A stretch of DNA of 64,000 nt from Pseudomonas fragi (GTDB lineage Bacteria > Pseudomonadota > Gammaproteobacteria > Pseudomonadales > Pseudomonadaceae). The notes below the pieces were generated by a model. It did no database searches and was not told the DNA's origin. It was given only the letters and a program-made list of their open reading frames with translations. Of the stretch, positions 1-8,231 are shown piece after piece (the first letter of the stretch is position 1; each line of letters opens with the position of its first letter). The translations under genes and the position numbers were made by a program. The DNA lies in contig NZ_CP104861.1 of NCBI RefSeq assembly GCF_025426255.1, positions 372,001 through 436,000 on the forward strand, in the 5' to 3' direction.

Positions 1-1182
1 GCTGAATGTCTGGGTGTAATTGCGCAACCGGCTGGCATCACCCCCGCCGGGCAGGACCAGCCCAGGCAAGCCCGGCTGGATGCCTGCCAGCACACTCTCG
101 CGGCCGCTGGCCTGAACAAGTTGGCCCAAGGTGTCGTAAACATATCGATTCACCGGGTCGACCTGCTCGCCAGCGAACCAGTCTGTTGGCTGCGCCGCAT
201 CTTCGATGCTCATGACGTTACCCACCGGGTCGTAGGTATAGCTCAGGTGCTGCAGCACCTTGTTGGCTTTCACCGCGCGCAGTCGCTGCAAGCGGCCATC
301 AACCGGCGAGTAGATTGCCGTGGCGCTGACGCCATTGCCGAAGGTCTCGCTTTGCACTTGGCCAAAGGCGTTATAGGACCGGTCCTGAAGCAGCAGCGTG
401 GTGCTGCTTTGATCCGCTGGTTTGAGACTGGTTAACGCCAATTGCCCGGCGATGTCGTAGTGAAAGGACTGGGTATTACCCAATGCATCGCACTGACTTA
501 GCACCGTGGCCAGCGCGTTGTATTGCCATCGCGTGGTGTAGGTCTGCGCAACACCTTGGTCATCGCGTTCGAGCAGAGCCTCGCGCCCGCTCAGCGATTG
601 CGGCCAGTCAGGCGCTACCGGATCACTCAAAAAACATTGTGTCTGGGCCAGGGGCTGGCCCAGCAAACCGTAGTCAGCGTAGGTCCGGCAACCTGTCGGA
701 TCATCGTGGCGAATCAGGCTTGCACACAGGTTATGAGCTGCGAACGACGAGCTGCAATCAGCGTAGGTGAAACGCTCGGTTACACAGGGTGGAGCATTTC
801 CAGTCTGCTCAATGATCGCCACGGGCCGCAGCAAGTCGTCGTACTCGCTGAGGCGTTGGTTATGTCGGCCATCCCATTCACAACGAATCTCTGCCGTCGC
901 TCCAAACAGCCTCAAGCACCACCCGGCATCGACGTTATTGCTCAGCAGCGGCCGAGCGGACAGCGAGAAAACCGTGGTCAGGTTCGGGGCACTTGAGGTC
1001 GCTGCAAAGCGGGGATCACGATGAGCCACCACACGCCCCGCTGCGTCGAAAACCTGGCGGGTCACGCGTGCTTCAGGGGGCTGTTGGATAACGGCACGAT
1101 GATAGGCAACGCCACGGATCGTCAGCCCGCGAGGGTCGATAACCGAAAGGTTGGGCGTCGCTTCATGAAGGGAACTCTTCAT
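1..1182 (-). CDS. RHS/YD-repeat protein, TccC-like toxin component (N-terminal part)
   Basis: Reading from an ATG at 1182 down to base 1 gives 394 codons without a stop, so the gene continues past the left edge. The protein begins MKSSLHEATPNLSVIDPRGL and carries RHS-type segments such as YDDLLRPVAIIEQTG, WQYNALATVLSQCDALGN, YDIAGQLALT and YTYDPVGNVMSIED. The 'ID-RG--IR-I-YHR' opening is characteristic of TccC/RHS proteins of insecticidal toxin (Tc) complexes, which form a hollow shell around a hypervariable C-terminal toxin. That C-terminus lies outside the window, so the toxin activity cannot be named. It could also be a stand-alone RHS effector. The family is clear; the assignment to a Tc complex is likely but not proven. 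Confidence 0.85.
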   Translation of the reverse strand, partial: MKSSLHEATPNLSVIDPRGLTIRGVAYHRAVIQQPPEARVTRQVFDAAGRVVAHRDPRFAATSSAPNLTTVFSLSARPLLSNNVDAGWCLRLFGATAEIRCEWDGRHNQRLSEYDDLLRPVAIIEQTGNAPPCVTERFTYADCSSSFAAHNLCASLIRHDDPTGCRTYADYGLLGQPLAQTQCFLSDPVAPDWPQSLSGREALLERDDQGVAQTYTTRWQYNALATVLSQCDALGNTQSFHYDIAGQLALTSLKPADQSSTTLLLQDRSYNAFGQVQSETFGNGVSATAIYSPVDGRLQRLRAVKANKVLQHLSYTYDPVGNVMSIEDAAQPTDWFAGEQVDPVNRYVYDTLGQLVQASGRESVLAGIQPGLPGLVLPGGGDASRLRNYTQTFS

Positions 1183-1282
1183 AAACGTTACTCGTGGAAC
1201 GATGAATCGTAACGCTGAGCTTTTATTGAAGAGTTGGGTACTGTCAGAAATAACAGACGTATAGATCTGAATGCCTGGCGGG

Positions 1283-1699
1283 TTATCGCTTCAGCAACGC
1301 CGCACACGCCGCCTTGAACGCTTCATGCTGATATTTGTTCAGCGAGGCGGGCAACTCGAAGGCGTGTTTTTTGTACTGTGCGTTAAGGGTTTGCGGGGAC
1401 AGCAGCAGCACCTCGCAATCGTCCAGCAACTGGATAATGCCTTCGATCTTGAAGGTGGTCGGGCCACCGGCGAATTCGCCCTTTTTACTGCGTTTTTTGA
1501 TCGCGATGCGAGTGATGGCGTTGGCCTTCACAAAGGCTGCAATCTGCCTGGCGAAGGTTTTGACGTTGGCGGCATCGTCATCGTCGTCCAGGGCAATTTT
1601 TTTGGTGGTATTGGCCACATGCTCAAGGCCGTTTGCGCCCTGGGTGGCCAGGGCAAAGATGGCTTCGCTGCCTTTGATTTCGATACCGCAAATAGTCAT
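1283..1699 (-). CDS. DUF3010 family protein
   Basis: This is a 138-residue cytosolic protein starting MTICGIEIKGSEAIFAL. It resembles the DUF3010 family of gamma-proteobacteria, whose function is unknown. The N-terminus looks like the first strand-turn-strand of an actin/RNase H-like fold (GIEIKGSEAIFAL), which is only a visual impression. An acidic run of five Asp sits near residues 38-42. An AGGAA Shine-Dalgarno lies about 9 nt before the ATG, which supports this start. It stands alone, between the RHS gene and a REP pair. Confidence 0.8.
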   Translation of the reverse strand: MTICGIEIKGSEAIFALATQGANGLEHVANTTKKIALDDDDDAANVKTFARQIAAFVKANAITRIAIKKRSKKGEFAGGPTTFKIEGIIQLLDDCEVLLLSPQTLNAQYKKHAFELPASLNKYQHEAFKAACAALLKR

Positions 1700-1730
1700 A
1701 TAAATCGTTTCCTGGGGCGGATGTAAAGCC

Positions 1731-1829
1731 TGTAGCCGCTGCCGCAGGCTGCGATAAGGGCCGAAGGACCTTCACTCCTGAAAAAGCGTGTCCCTTTTGG
1801 CTCGATCACAGCCTGCGGCAGCGGCTACA
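1731..1829. repeat. Paired REP palindromes, family A
   Basis: Inverted arms TGTAGCCGCTGCCGCAGG and CCTGCGGCAGCGGCTACA flank a short spacer, so RNA from either strand would fold into one long hairpin. The same arms recur at 6163, 10797, 14205, 31648, 37688 and 60056. It lies between two same-strand genes. Confidence 0.9.
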
Positions 1830-1841
1830 AAAAAGCGTGGG

Positions 1842-2243
1842 TCACTGCTGCCCGATCGATTCCAGAAACTCTGAACGGTCGTCGCTGATGCGTGCCATGC
1901 AGTCGTTCTGGGCGATGTTGAATGTTTCAGTACCGGCGGTGGCGGGGAACACGGCAATCGCGCAGTCGGCGTCTCGCTGGTGCAACCACAGGGCCTGAGC
2001 GGTCTTGATCTTGCTTAGGATGTTATTGAGTTGGGTCGCGTTACTGCCGTACAGCGAAGTCATGCGCTCCTGCAGGGCTTCGTAGTTTTCGGTCAACAAC
2101 TGCTCGGCAGCATTCTTGCTGAACAGCGAGCACGCCAGGGTTTGCTGGTCGTTTTCTACCGCATCGCACGGGTTGTAGTCGGCATCATCGGCTGCGTAGG
2201 CACCGCTGGAGATCAACGCCAAGGCCAGGAGAATCGATTTCAT
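1842..2243 (-). CDS. LprI-like secreted protein (DUF1311)
   Basis: The 133-residue protein has a signal peptide (about residues 1-17, MKSILLALALISSGAYA), so it should be exported to the periplasm. The mature part has four Cys at regular spacing (CDAVENDQQTLAC, DADC, QNDC) and an internal 'ALWLHQRDADC' segment, the hallmark of the lysozyme-inhibitor LprI/DUF1311 family. Members of this family have been linked to lysozyme inhibition, but most are uncharacterised. It appears monocistronic; the divergent upstream region runs into the betaine island. Confidence 0.8.
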   Translation of the reverse strand: MKSILLALALISSGAYAADDADYNPCDAVENDQQTLACSLFSKNAAEQLLTENYEALQERMTSLYGSNATQLNNILSKIKTAQALWLHQRDADCAIAVFPATAGTETFNIAQNDCMARISDDRSEFLESIGQQ

Positions 2244-2340
2244 TGCGGCTTCCTAATCCATAGTTGGGATGGATTCTGGCTTAAGCGTCGGCCAAATAAC
2301 AGTCACGTAACACAGGGCATAAGATTGGCGTTGCGCGCTT

Positions 2341-2377
2341 TGTCGCGGATTGACGCTTTCGGCAATTGCGCTGTCGC
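2341..2377 (+). promoter_or_regulatory. Candidate activator site before the dgc operon
   Basis: Two copies of TGTCGC (2341 and 2372) lie 31 bp apart in the 227-bp space before the first dgc-operon gene. TGTCGC-type sites also occur in the gbcA-gbcB divergent region, and a shorter GCCATGTCG match lies before glyA. GbdR, an AraC-family activator, is known to control these units in P. aeruginosa. Assigning these sites to it is inference. Confidence 0.3.
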
Positions 2378-2470
2378 TTTTGCACCCGGCTGGTTTTGAC
2401 CCCGGGCCTATGCTGGCCCAAAGCGCCGGCAGACGATTCGGCGCAGCAAATGCCAATAAGGGGACGCCTG

Positions 2471-3448
2471 ATGAGCCCAGCCGAGTTGCACGCAGACAGC
2501 ATCGTTATCGACGGGCTGATCATTGCCAAATGGAACCGCGAACTGTTCGAAGACATGCGCAAGGGCGGCCTGACTGCTGCCAACTGCACCGTGTCGGTAT
2601 GGGAAGGTTTTCAGGCCACGATCAATAACATTGTTGCCAGCCAGACCCTGATTCGCGACAACAGCGATCTGGTGATCCCGGTCAAGACCACTGCCGACAT
2701 TCGCCGCGCCAAGGAGCAGGGCAAGACCGGGATCATCTTCGGCTTCCAGAATGCCCATGCATTTGAAGACCAGCTGGGTTACATCGAGATCTTCAAGCAG
2801 CTCGGGGTTGGCGTGGTACAGATGTGCTACAACACCCAGAATCTGGTGGGCACCGGCTGCTACGAACGTGATGGCGGGCTCTCGGGCTTTGGCCGCGAAG
2901 TGGTGGCTGAAATGAACCGCGTCGGGATCATGTGCGACCTGTCTCACGTTGGTTCGAAAACCTCGGAAGAGGTAATCCTGGAATCGAAAAAACCGGTCTG
3001 CTACTCGCACTGCCTGCCGTCCGGCCTTAAAGAACACCCGCGCAACAAATCCGACGCTGAACTCAAGTTTATAGCCGACCACGGCGGCTTTGTTGGCGTG
3101 ACCATGTTCGCGCCGTTTCTGGCCAAGGGCATCGATTCGACCATCGACGACTACGCCGAAGCCATCGAGTACACGATGAATATCGTCGGTGAGGACTCGA
3201 TCGGCATTGGCACCGATTTCACCCAGGGCCACGGTCAGGACTTCTTCGAAATGCTGACCCACGACAAAGGCTATGCCCGGCGTCTGACCAGCTTCGGCAA
3301 GATCATCAACCCGCTGGGCATCCGCACCGTGGGCGAGTTCCCGAACCTTACCGAAACCCTGCTCAAACGCGGTCACCCCGAGCGCGTGGTCCGCAAGATC
3401 ATGGGCGAAAACTGGGTCAACGTGCTCAAGGACGTCTGGGGCGAATAA
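2471..3448 (+). CDS. M19 (membrane/renal) dipeptidase-like protein of the dgc operon
   Basis: A 325-residue protein starting MSPAELHADSIVIDGLIIAK. Later family signatures are present: CDLSHVGSKTSEEV (a metal-ligand His), CYSHCLPSG (second His) and IGIGTDFTQG. The N-terminal motif that in M19 dipeptidases reads DGHND, supplying a His and an Asp to the two-zinc site, here reads DGLII, so both ligands are absent. The gene opens the dgcAB operon, as its counterpart does in P. aeruginosa, and may act on a betaine-derived metabolite instead of a dipeptide. The ATG at 2471 was preferred over upstream in-frame starts because homology begins there. Family membership is firm; enzymatic activity is uncertain. 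Confidence 0.8.
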   Translation: MSPAELHADSIVIDGLIIAKWNRELFEDMRKGGLTAANCTVSVWEGFQATINNIVASQTLIRDNSDLVIPVKTTADIRRAKEQGKTGIIFGFQNAHAFEDQLGYIEIFKQLGVGVVQMCYNTQNLVGTGCYERDGGLSGFGREVVAEMNRVGIMCDLSHVGSKTSEEVILESKKPVCYSHCLPSGLKEHPRNKSDAELKFIADHGGFVGVTMFAPFLAKGIDSTIDDYAEAIEYTMNIVGEDSIGIGTDFTQGHGQDFFEMLTHDKGYARRLTSFGKIINPLGIRTVGEFPNLTETLLKRGHPERVVRKIMGENWVNVLKDVWGE

Positions 3449-3455
3449 CGCCACG

Positions 3456-3498
3456 CCCTCACCCAACCCTCCCCCCAGGAGAGGGCAGGGTGAGGGGC
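3456..3498. repeat. Short inverted repeat, family D (CCCTCACCC...)
   Basis: CCCTCACCC and GGGTGAGGGG arms surround CCCTCC-rich DNA between the dipeptidase-like gene and the next gene. Related copies occur at 9420 and 9531. Confidence 0.75.
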
Positions 3499-3535
3499 GA
3501 AATGAATACCTACCGAATTTTTGGAGTTTGATTCC

Positions 3536-4066
3536 ATGGCTAAAATCGCCCCGCAATTGCCTATCGAAGTCGACAGCGAAACCGGCGTCTGGACCTCTGA
3601 CGCCCTGCCGATGCTCTACGTACCGCGCCATTTTTTCGTCAACAACCACATGGGCATTGAAGAGGTATTGGGCAGCGATGCCTACGCCGAAATCCTCTAC
3701 AAGGCCGGCTACAAATCCGCCTGGCACTGGTGTGAAAAAGAAGCCGAATGCCATGGCATAGAAGGCGTCGCGGTGTTCGAGCACTACATGAAACGCCTGT
3801 CACAGCGCGGGTGGGGCCTGTTCAAGATCCAGGATATTGACCTCGACAAAGGCACCGCCACGATCAAGCTCGAACACTCGTGCTTCGTCTATGTGTACGG
3901 CAAGGTCGGGCGTAAGGTCGACTACATGTTTACCGGCTGGTTTGCGGGTGCCATGGACCAGATCCTGCAGGCGCGAGGCAGTGATATCCGCACCGTGGCC
4001 GAACAGGTCTATAGCGGATCGGAAGAGGGCCACGACCACGGCCTGTTTATCGTCAAGCCGTTGTAA
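3536..4066 (+). CDS. DUF5943-type protein of the dgc operon
   Basis: This is a 176-residue soluble protein starting MAKIAPQLPIEVDSETGVW. It is not a recognised enzyme. The pattern of a conserved N-terminal half followed by FVYVYGKVGRKVDYMFTGWFAGAM looks like the 4-vinyl-reductase/XylR-N-type small-molecule-binding fold, and homologues beside dgcA are annotated as DUF5943. It lies 15 bp upstream of dgcA and is presumably cotranscribed, which suggests an accessory or sensing role in dimethylglycine catabolism. The ATG at 3536 was chosen; the longer frame begins inside the leader. Confidence 0.75.
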   Translation: MAKIAPQLPIEVDSETGVWTSDALPMLYVPRHFFVNNHMGIEEVLGSDAYAEILYKAGYKSAWHWCEKEAECHGIEGVAVFEHYMKRLSQRGWGLFKIQDIDLDKGTATIKLEHSCFVYVYGKVGRKVDYMFTGWFAGAMDQILQARGSDIRTVAEQVYSGSEEGHDHGLFIVKPL

Positions 4067-4081
4067 GTCGAGGATCGGGAT

Positions 4082-6142
4082 ATGGCGTTCGAAGCAATGT
4101 TTGAGCCGATTCAAATCGGCAAACTGACCATCCGCAACCGTGTGCTCAGCACCGCTCACGCTGAGGTCTATGCCACCGATGGCGGCATGACCACCGAGCG
4201 TTATGTGCAGTACTACGAAGAAAAAGCCAAGGGAGGTATCGGCCTGGCGATTTGCGGCGGCTCATCCGTGGTGGCCATCGACAGCCCGCAAGAGTGGTGG
4301 AGTTCGGTCAACCTGAGCACCGATCGCATTATCCCGCACTTCCAGAACCTGGCCGACGCCATGCACAAGCATGGCGCCAAGATCATGATCCAGATTACCC
4401 ACATGGGCCGCCGCTCACGCTGGGACGGTTTCAACTGGCCGACCCTGATGTCGCCCTCCGGCGTGCGTGAACCGGTACACCGCGCCACCTGTAAAACCAT
4501 CGAGCCCGAAGAAATCTGGCGCGTGATCGGCAACTACGCCAGCGCCGCTGGCCGGGCAAAAAAGGGCGGGCTGGACGGGGTCGAACTGTCGGCGGTGCAC
4601 CAGCACATGATCGACCAGTTCTGGAGCCCACGAGTCAACAAACGCACTGATGAATGGGGCGGCAGCTTTGAAAATCGCATGCGTTTTGGCCTCGAAGTAC
4701 TCAAGGCCGTGCGTGCTGAAGTCGGTCCGGATTTCTGCGTAGGCATTCGCCTGTGCGGCGACGAATTTCACCCCGATGGCCTGAGCCACGAGGACATGAA
4801 ACAAATCGCCAAGTACTACGATGACACCGGCATGCTCGACTTTATCGGCGTGGTCGGCTCTGGCTGCGACACCCACAACACCCTGGCCAACGTCATCCCG
4901 AACATGAGTTACCCACCGGAGCCGTTTTTGCATTTGGCTGCGGGTATCAAGGAAGTGGTCAAGGCCCCGGTGTTGCATGCGCAAAACATCAAGGACCCGA
5001 ACCAGGCGACGCGGATTCTGGAAGGTGGTTACGTTGATATGGTGGGCATGACCCGAGCCCATATCGCCGACCCGCACCTGATCGCCAAAATCAAAATGGG
5101 CCAGGTCGACCAGATCAAACAATGCGTAGGTGCCAACTACTGCATCGACCGCCAGTACCAAGGGCTGGACGTGCTGTGTATTCAAAACGCGGCAACCTCC
5201 CGTGAATACATGGGCGTGCCGCACATCATCGAAAAATCCACCGGGGTCAAACGCAAGGTGGTGATCGTCGGTGCAGGCCCTGCGGGGATGGAAGCGGCGC
5301 GAGTGGCCGCCGAACGTGGGCATGACGTGACCCTGTTCGAGAAAAAAGAGGCCATCGGCGGGCAGATCACCACTGCCTCCAAAGCCCCGCAGCGTGACCA
5401 GATGGCCGGGATCACCCGCTGGTTTCAACTGGAGCTGGCGCGATTGAAGGTTGATTTGCGCCTGGGCACGGCGGCGGATGCTGCGACGATTCTCGACTTG
5501 CGCCCCGATATCGTGGTGCTGGCCGTGGGCGGGCATCCTTTTGTGGAGCAGAACGAACACTGGGGCGCCGCCGAAGGGCTGGTGGTCAGCAGCTGGGACG
5601 TGCTCGACGGCAAGGTCGCGCCGGGTAAGAACGTATTGGTGTACGACACCATCTGCGAGTTCACCGGCATGTCGGTGGCCGACTTTATGGCGGACAAGGG
5701 CGCGCAGGTTGAAATCGTCACCGACGACACCAAGCCCGGCGTGGCGATTGGCGGAACTTCGTTCCCTACCTACTACCGCAGCCTGTACCCCAAGGAAGTG
5801 ATCATGACCGGCGACATGATGCTGGAGAAGGTCTACCGCGAGGGCGACAAGCTGATTGCCGTGTTGGAAAACGAATACACCGGGGCCAAGGAAGAGCGCG
5901 TGGTGGATCAGGTCGTGATTGAAAACGGCGTGCGTCCGGACGAAGAGTTGTATTACGGGCTCAAGCCGGATTCGCGCAACAAGGGTCAGATTGACGTCGA
6001 AGCCCTGTTCGCGATCAAGCCGCAGCCATGCCTGAGCGAAGCGGGGGACGGCTACTTGCTGTTCCGCATCGGTGACTGCGTGGCCCAGCGCAACGTGCAT
6101 GCGGCGATCTATGACGCGCTGCGGTTGTGCAAGGATTTCTGA
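4082..6142 (+). CDS. dgcA: Dimethylglycine demethylase subunit DgcA
   Basis: A 686-residue flavoenzyme of the trimethylamine dehydrogenase/old yellow enzyme family. It demethylates dimethylglycine to sarcosine together with DgcB. Residues about 1-340 form the FMN-binding TIM barrel (QITHMGRRS, DGVELSAVHQHMIDQFWSP). A cysteine motif follows (C348, C354, C366), then an ADP-binding fold with GAGPAG at 397-402. The family iron-sulfur motif is CxxCxxC-x11-12-C; here the second Cys is Ala351, leaving three of four ligands. It sits in the order dipeptidase-like, DUF5943, dgcA, dgcB, etfA, etfB, as in the P. aeruginosa operon. Electrons probably pass to the DgcB iron-sulfur clusters and the adjacent ETF. 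Confidence 0.9.
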   Translation: MAFEAMFEPIQIGKLTIRNRVLSTAHAEVYATDGGMTTERYVQYYEEKAKGGIGLAICGGSSVVAIDSPQEWWSSVNLSTDRIIPHFQNLADAMHKHGAKIMIQITHMGRRSRWDGFNWPTLMSPSGVREPVHRATCKTIEPEEIWRVIGNYASAAGRAKKGGLDGVELSAVHQHMIDQFWSPRVNKRTDEWGGSFENRMRFGLEVLKAVRAEVGPDFCVGIRLCGDEFHPDGLSHEDMKQIAKYYDDTGMLDFIGVVGSGCDTHNTLANVIPNMSYPPEPFLHLAAGIKEVVKAPVLHAQNIKDPNQATRILEGGYVDMVGMTRAHIADPHLIAKIKMGQVDQIKQCVGANYCIDRQYQGLDVLCIQNAATSREYMGVPHIIEKSTGVKRKVVIVGAGPAGMEAARVAAERGHDVTLFEKKEAIGGQITTASKAPQRDQMAGITRWFQLELARLKVDLRLGTAADAATILDLRPDIVVLAVGGHPFVEQNEHWGAAEGLVVSSWDVLDGKVAPGKNVLVYDTICEFTGMSVADFMADKGAQVEIVTDDTKPGVAIGGTSFPTYYRSLYPKEVIMTGDMMLEKVYREGDKLIAVLENEYTGAKEERVVDQVVIENGVRPDEELYYGLKPDSRNKGQIDVEALFAIKPQPCLSEAGDGYLLFRIGDCVAQRNVHAAIYDALRLCKDF

Positions 6143-6162
6143 CCCGACACATATCGAAAACC

Positions 6163-6254
6163 TGTAGCCGCTGCCGCAGGCTGCGATGGGGTGCGAAGCC
6201 ACCCTGATTTTTAAGGCCCTTCGGTCCTTATCGCAGCCTGCGGCAGCGGCTACA
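6163..6254. repeat. Paired REP palindromes, family A
   Basis: Near-perfect arms TGTAGCCGCTGCCGCAGGCT and their inverse at the right end, between dgcA and dgcB. In an otherwise tight operon it could act as an mRNA-stabilising or partially attenuating hairpin. Confidence 0.9.
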
Positions 6255-6287
6255 CGTTTCGGCCCCGAAGTCTTTGGGAGCTTCACC

Positions 6288-8231
6288 ATGCTCAATATCG
6301 TTCTCCCCATTTTGTTATTCGCCGCACTGGCCCTGGCCGTTTTGGGCGCCGCGCGGCGCATGAACATGTGGCGCCGTGGCCGTCCGGCGAAGGTCGATTG
6401 GTTGGGCGGCCTGCTGGCCATGCCCAAGCGTTACATGGTCGATCTGCACCACGTGGTCGCTCGCGACAAATACATGGCCAACACCCACGTCGCCACCGCC
6501 GGTGGCTTTGTGCTGGCGGCGGTGTTGGCGATTCTGGTGCACGGTCTGGGGCTGCATAACCGCATCCTGGGTTATGCCTTGCTGTTCGCCACGGCGCTGA
6601 TGTTTGTCGGCGCGCTCTTTGTATTTAAACGTCGCCTTAACCCGCCGTCGCGCTTGTCCAAAGGCCCGTGGATGCGCCTGCCGAAAAGCCTGCTGGCGTT
6701 CTCTGTGAGTTTTTTTATCCTCACCTTGCCGGTGGCCGGTTTGTTGCCCGAAGGCTTTGGCGGCTGGGTGCTGGCGGCGGTGTTGGCGGTTGGTGTGCTG
6801 TGGGGTGTGTCGGAGCTGTTTTTCGGCATGACCTGGGGCGGGCCAATGAAACACGCCTTCGCCGGAGCCCTGCATCTGGCCTGGCACCGCCGGGCCGAGC
6901 GCTTCGGCGGCGGCCGCTCCACAGGTTTGAAACCACTGGACCTGGACGACCGTACCGCGCCCCTGGGCGTGGAAAAACCCAAGGACTTCACCTGGAACCA
7001 ATTGCTCGGGTTTGACGCCTGCGTGCAATGCGGCAAGTGCGAAGCCGCGTGCCCGGCGTTTGCCGCCGGGCAGCCGCTCAACCCCAAGAAGCTGATTCAA
7101 GACATGGTGGTCGGTTTGGCGGGCGGCACCGATGCGCACTTCGCGGGCAGCCCGTATCCGGGAAAACCGATAGGTGAACACGGCGGCAATCCGCACCAGC
7201 CCATCGTCAACGGTCTGGTCGATGCGGATACGCTGTGGTCCTGCACCACCTGCCGTGCTTGCGTCGAAGAGTGTCCGATGATGATCGAGCACGTGGATGC
7301 AATCGTAGATATGCGCCGCTTTCTGACCCTGGAAAAAGGCGCGACCCCGAACAACGGCGCCCAGGTGCTGGACAACCTGATTGCCACCGATAACCCCGGC
7401 GGTTTTGCACCGGGCGGGCGGATGAACTGGGCAGCGGATTTGAATCTCGACCTGATGCGCGATAAGCCCTCGGCGGATGTGCTGTTCTGGGTCGGTGACG
7501 GCGCTTTCGACATGCGCAACCAACGCACCTTGCGTGCCTTCGTCAAAGTGCTCAAGGCGGCGCGGGTCAACTTCGCGGTGCTGGGGCTGGAAGAGCGCGA
7601 CAGCGGCGACGTGGCCCGGCGCTTGGGTGATGAAGCGACCTTTCAGGCTCTGGCCAAGCGCAATATCCAGACGCTGGGGCAATACCAGTTCCAGCGCATC
7701 GTCACCTGCGACCCCCACAGTTTTCATGTGCTGAAAAATGAGTACGGCGCCTTTGGCGGTGACTACCTGGTACAGCACCACAGCACCTACATGGCCGAGT
7801 TGATCAGCGCCGGTTTGCTCAACCTGGCCGCGGATGCAGGGGGCAGCGTGACCTATCACGACCCGTGTTATCTGGGCCGCTATAACGGTGAATATGAGGC
7901 GCCGCGCGCGGTGCTGCGAGCGCTGGGCATTGAAGTCAAGGAGATGCAGCGCTCGGGCTTTCGCTCCCGTTGCTGCGGTGGCGGTGGCGGTGCGCCGATT
8001 ACCGACATTCCCGGTAAGCAGCGTATCCCTGATATGCGCATGGACGATATCCGTGAAACCGGCGCCGAGCGCGTGGCGGTTGGCTGCCCGCAATGCACCG
8101 CCATGCTCGAAGGCGTGGTGGAGCCACGGCCACTGATCAAGGACATTGCCGAGCTGGTGGCAGACGCCTTGATTGAAGGTCCAGCACCCGCCCAACCGGC
8201 CAAGCGCGTAGCCCCGGAGGTGATCGCATGA
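6288..8231 (+). CDS. dgcB: Dimethylglycine demethylase electron-transfer subunit DgcB
   Basis: A 647-residue membrane-anchored iron-sulfur protein. The first about 180 residues hold several hydrophobic segments (roughly 3-20, 70-86, 90-112, 136-155, 160-178). Two 4Fe-4S ferredoxin motifs follow, CVQCGKCEAACP at 245-256 and CTTCRACVEECP at 319-330. The C-terminal part has CCG-type domains (DPCYLGRYNG, CCGGGGG, VGCPQCTAML) like those of heterodisulfide reductase D/glycolate oxidase F. It is expected to take electrons from DgcA into the respiratory chain. The ATG at 6288 was chosen because the upstream in-frame extension is REP sequence. Its stop overlaps the start of etfA by 4 bp (ATGA). Confidence 0.9.
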   Translation: MLNIVLPILLFAALALAVLGAARRMNMWRRGRPAKVDWLGGLLAMPKRYMVDLHHVVARDKYMANTHVATAGGFVLAAVLAILVHGLGLHNRILGYALLFATALMFVGALFVFKRRLNPPSRLSKGPWMRLPKSLLAFSVSFFILTLPVAGLLPEGFGGWVLAAVLAVGVLWGVSELFFGMTWGGPMKHAFAGALHLAWHRRAERFGGGRSTGLKPLDLDDRTAPLGVEKPKDFTWNQLLGFDACVQCGKCEAACPAFAAGQPLNPKKLIQDMVVGLAGGTDAHFAGSPYPGKPIGEHGGNPHQPIVNGLVDADTLWSCTTCRACVEECPMMIEHVDAIVDMRRFLTLEKGATPNNGAQVLDNLIATDNPGGFAPGGRMNWAADLNLDLMRDKPSADVLFWVGDGAFDMRNQRTLRAFVKVLKAARVNFAVLGLEERDSGDVARRLGDEATFQALAKRNIQTLGQYQFQRIVTCDPHSFHVLKNEYGAFGGDYLVQHHSTYMAELISAGLLNLAADAGGSVTYHDPCYLGRYNGEYEAPRAVLRALGIEVKEMQRSGFRSRCCGGGGGAPITDIPGKQRIPDMRMDDIRETGAERVAVGCPQCTAMLEGVVEPRPLIKDIAELVADALIEGPAPAQPAKRVAPEVIA

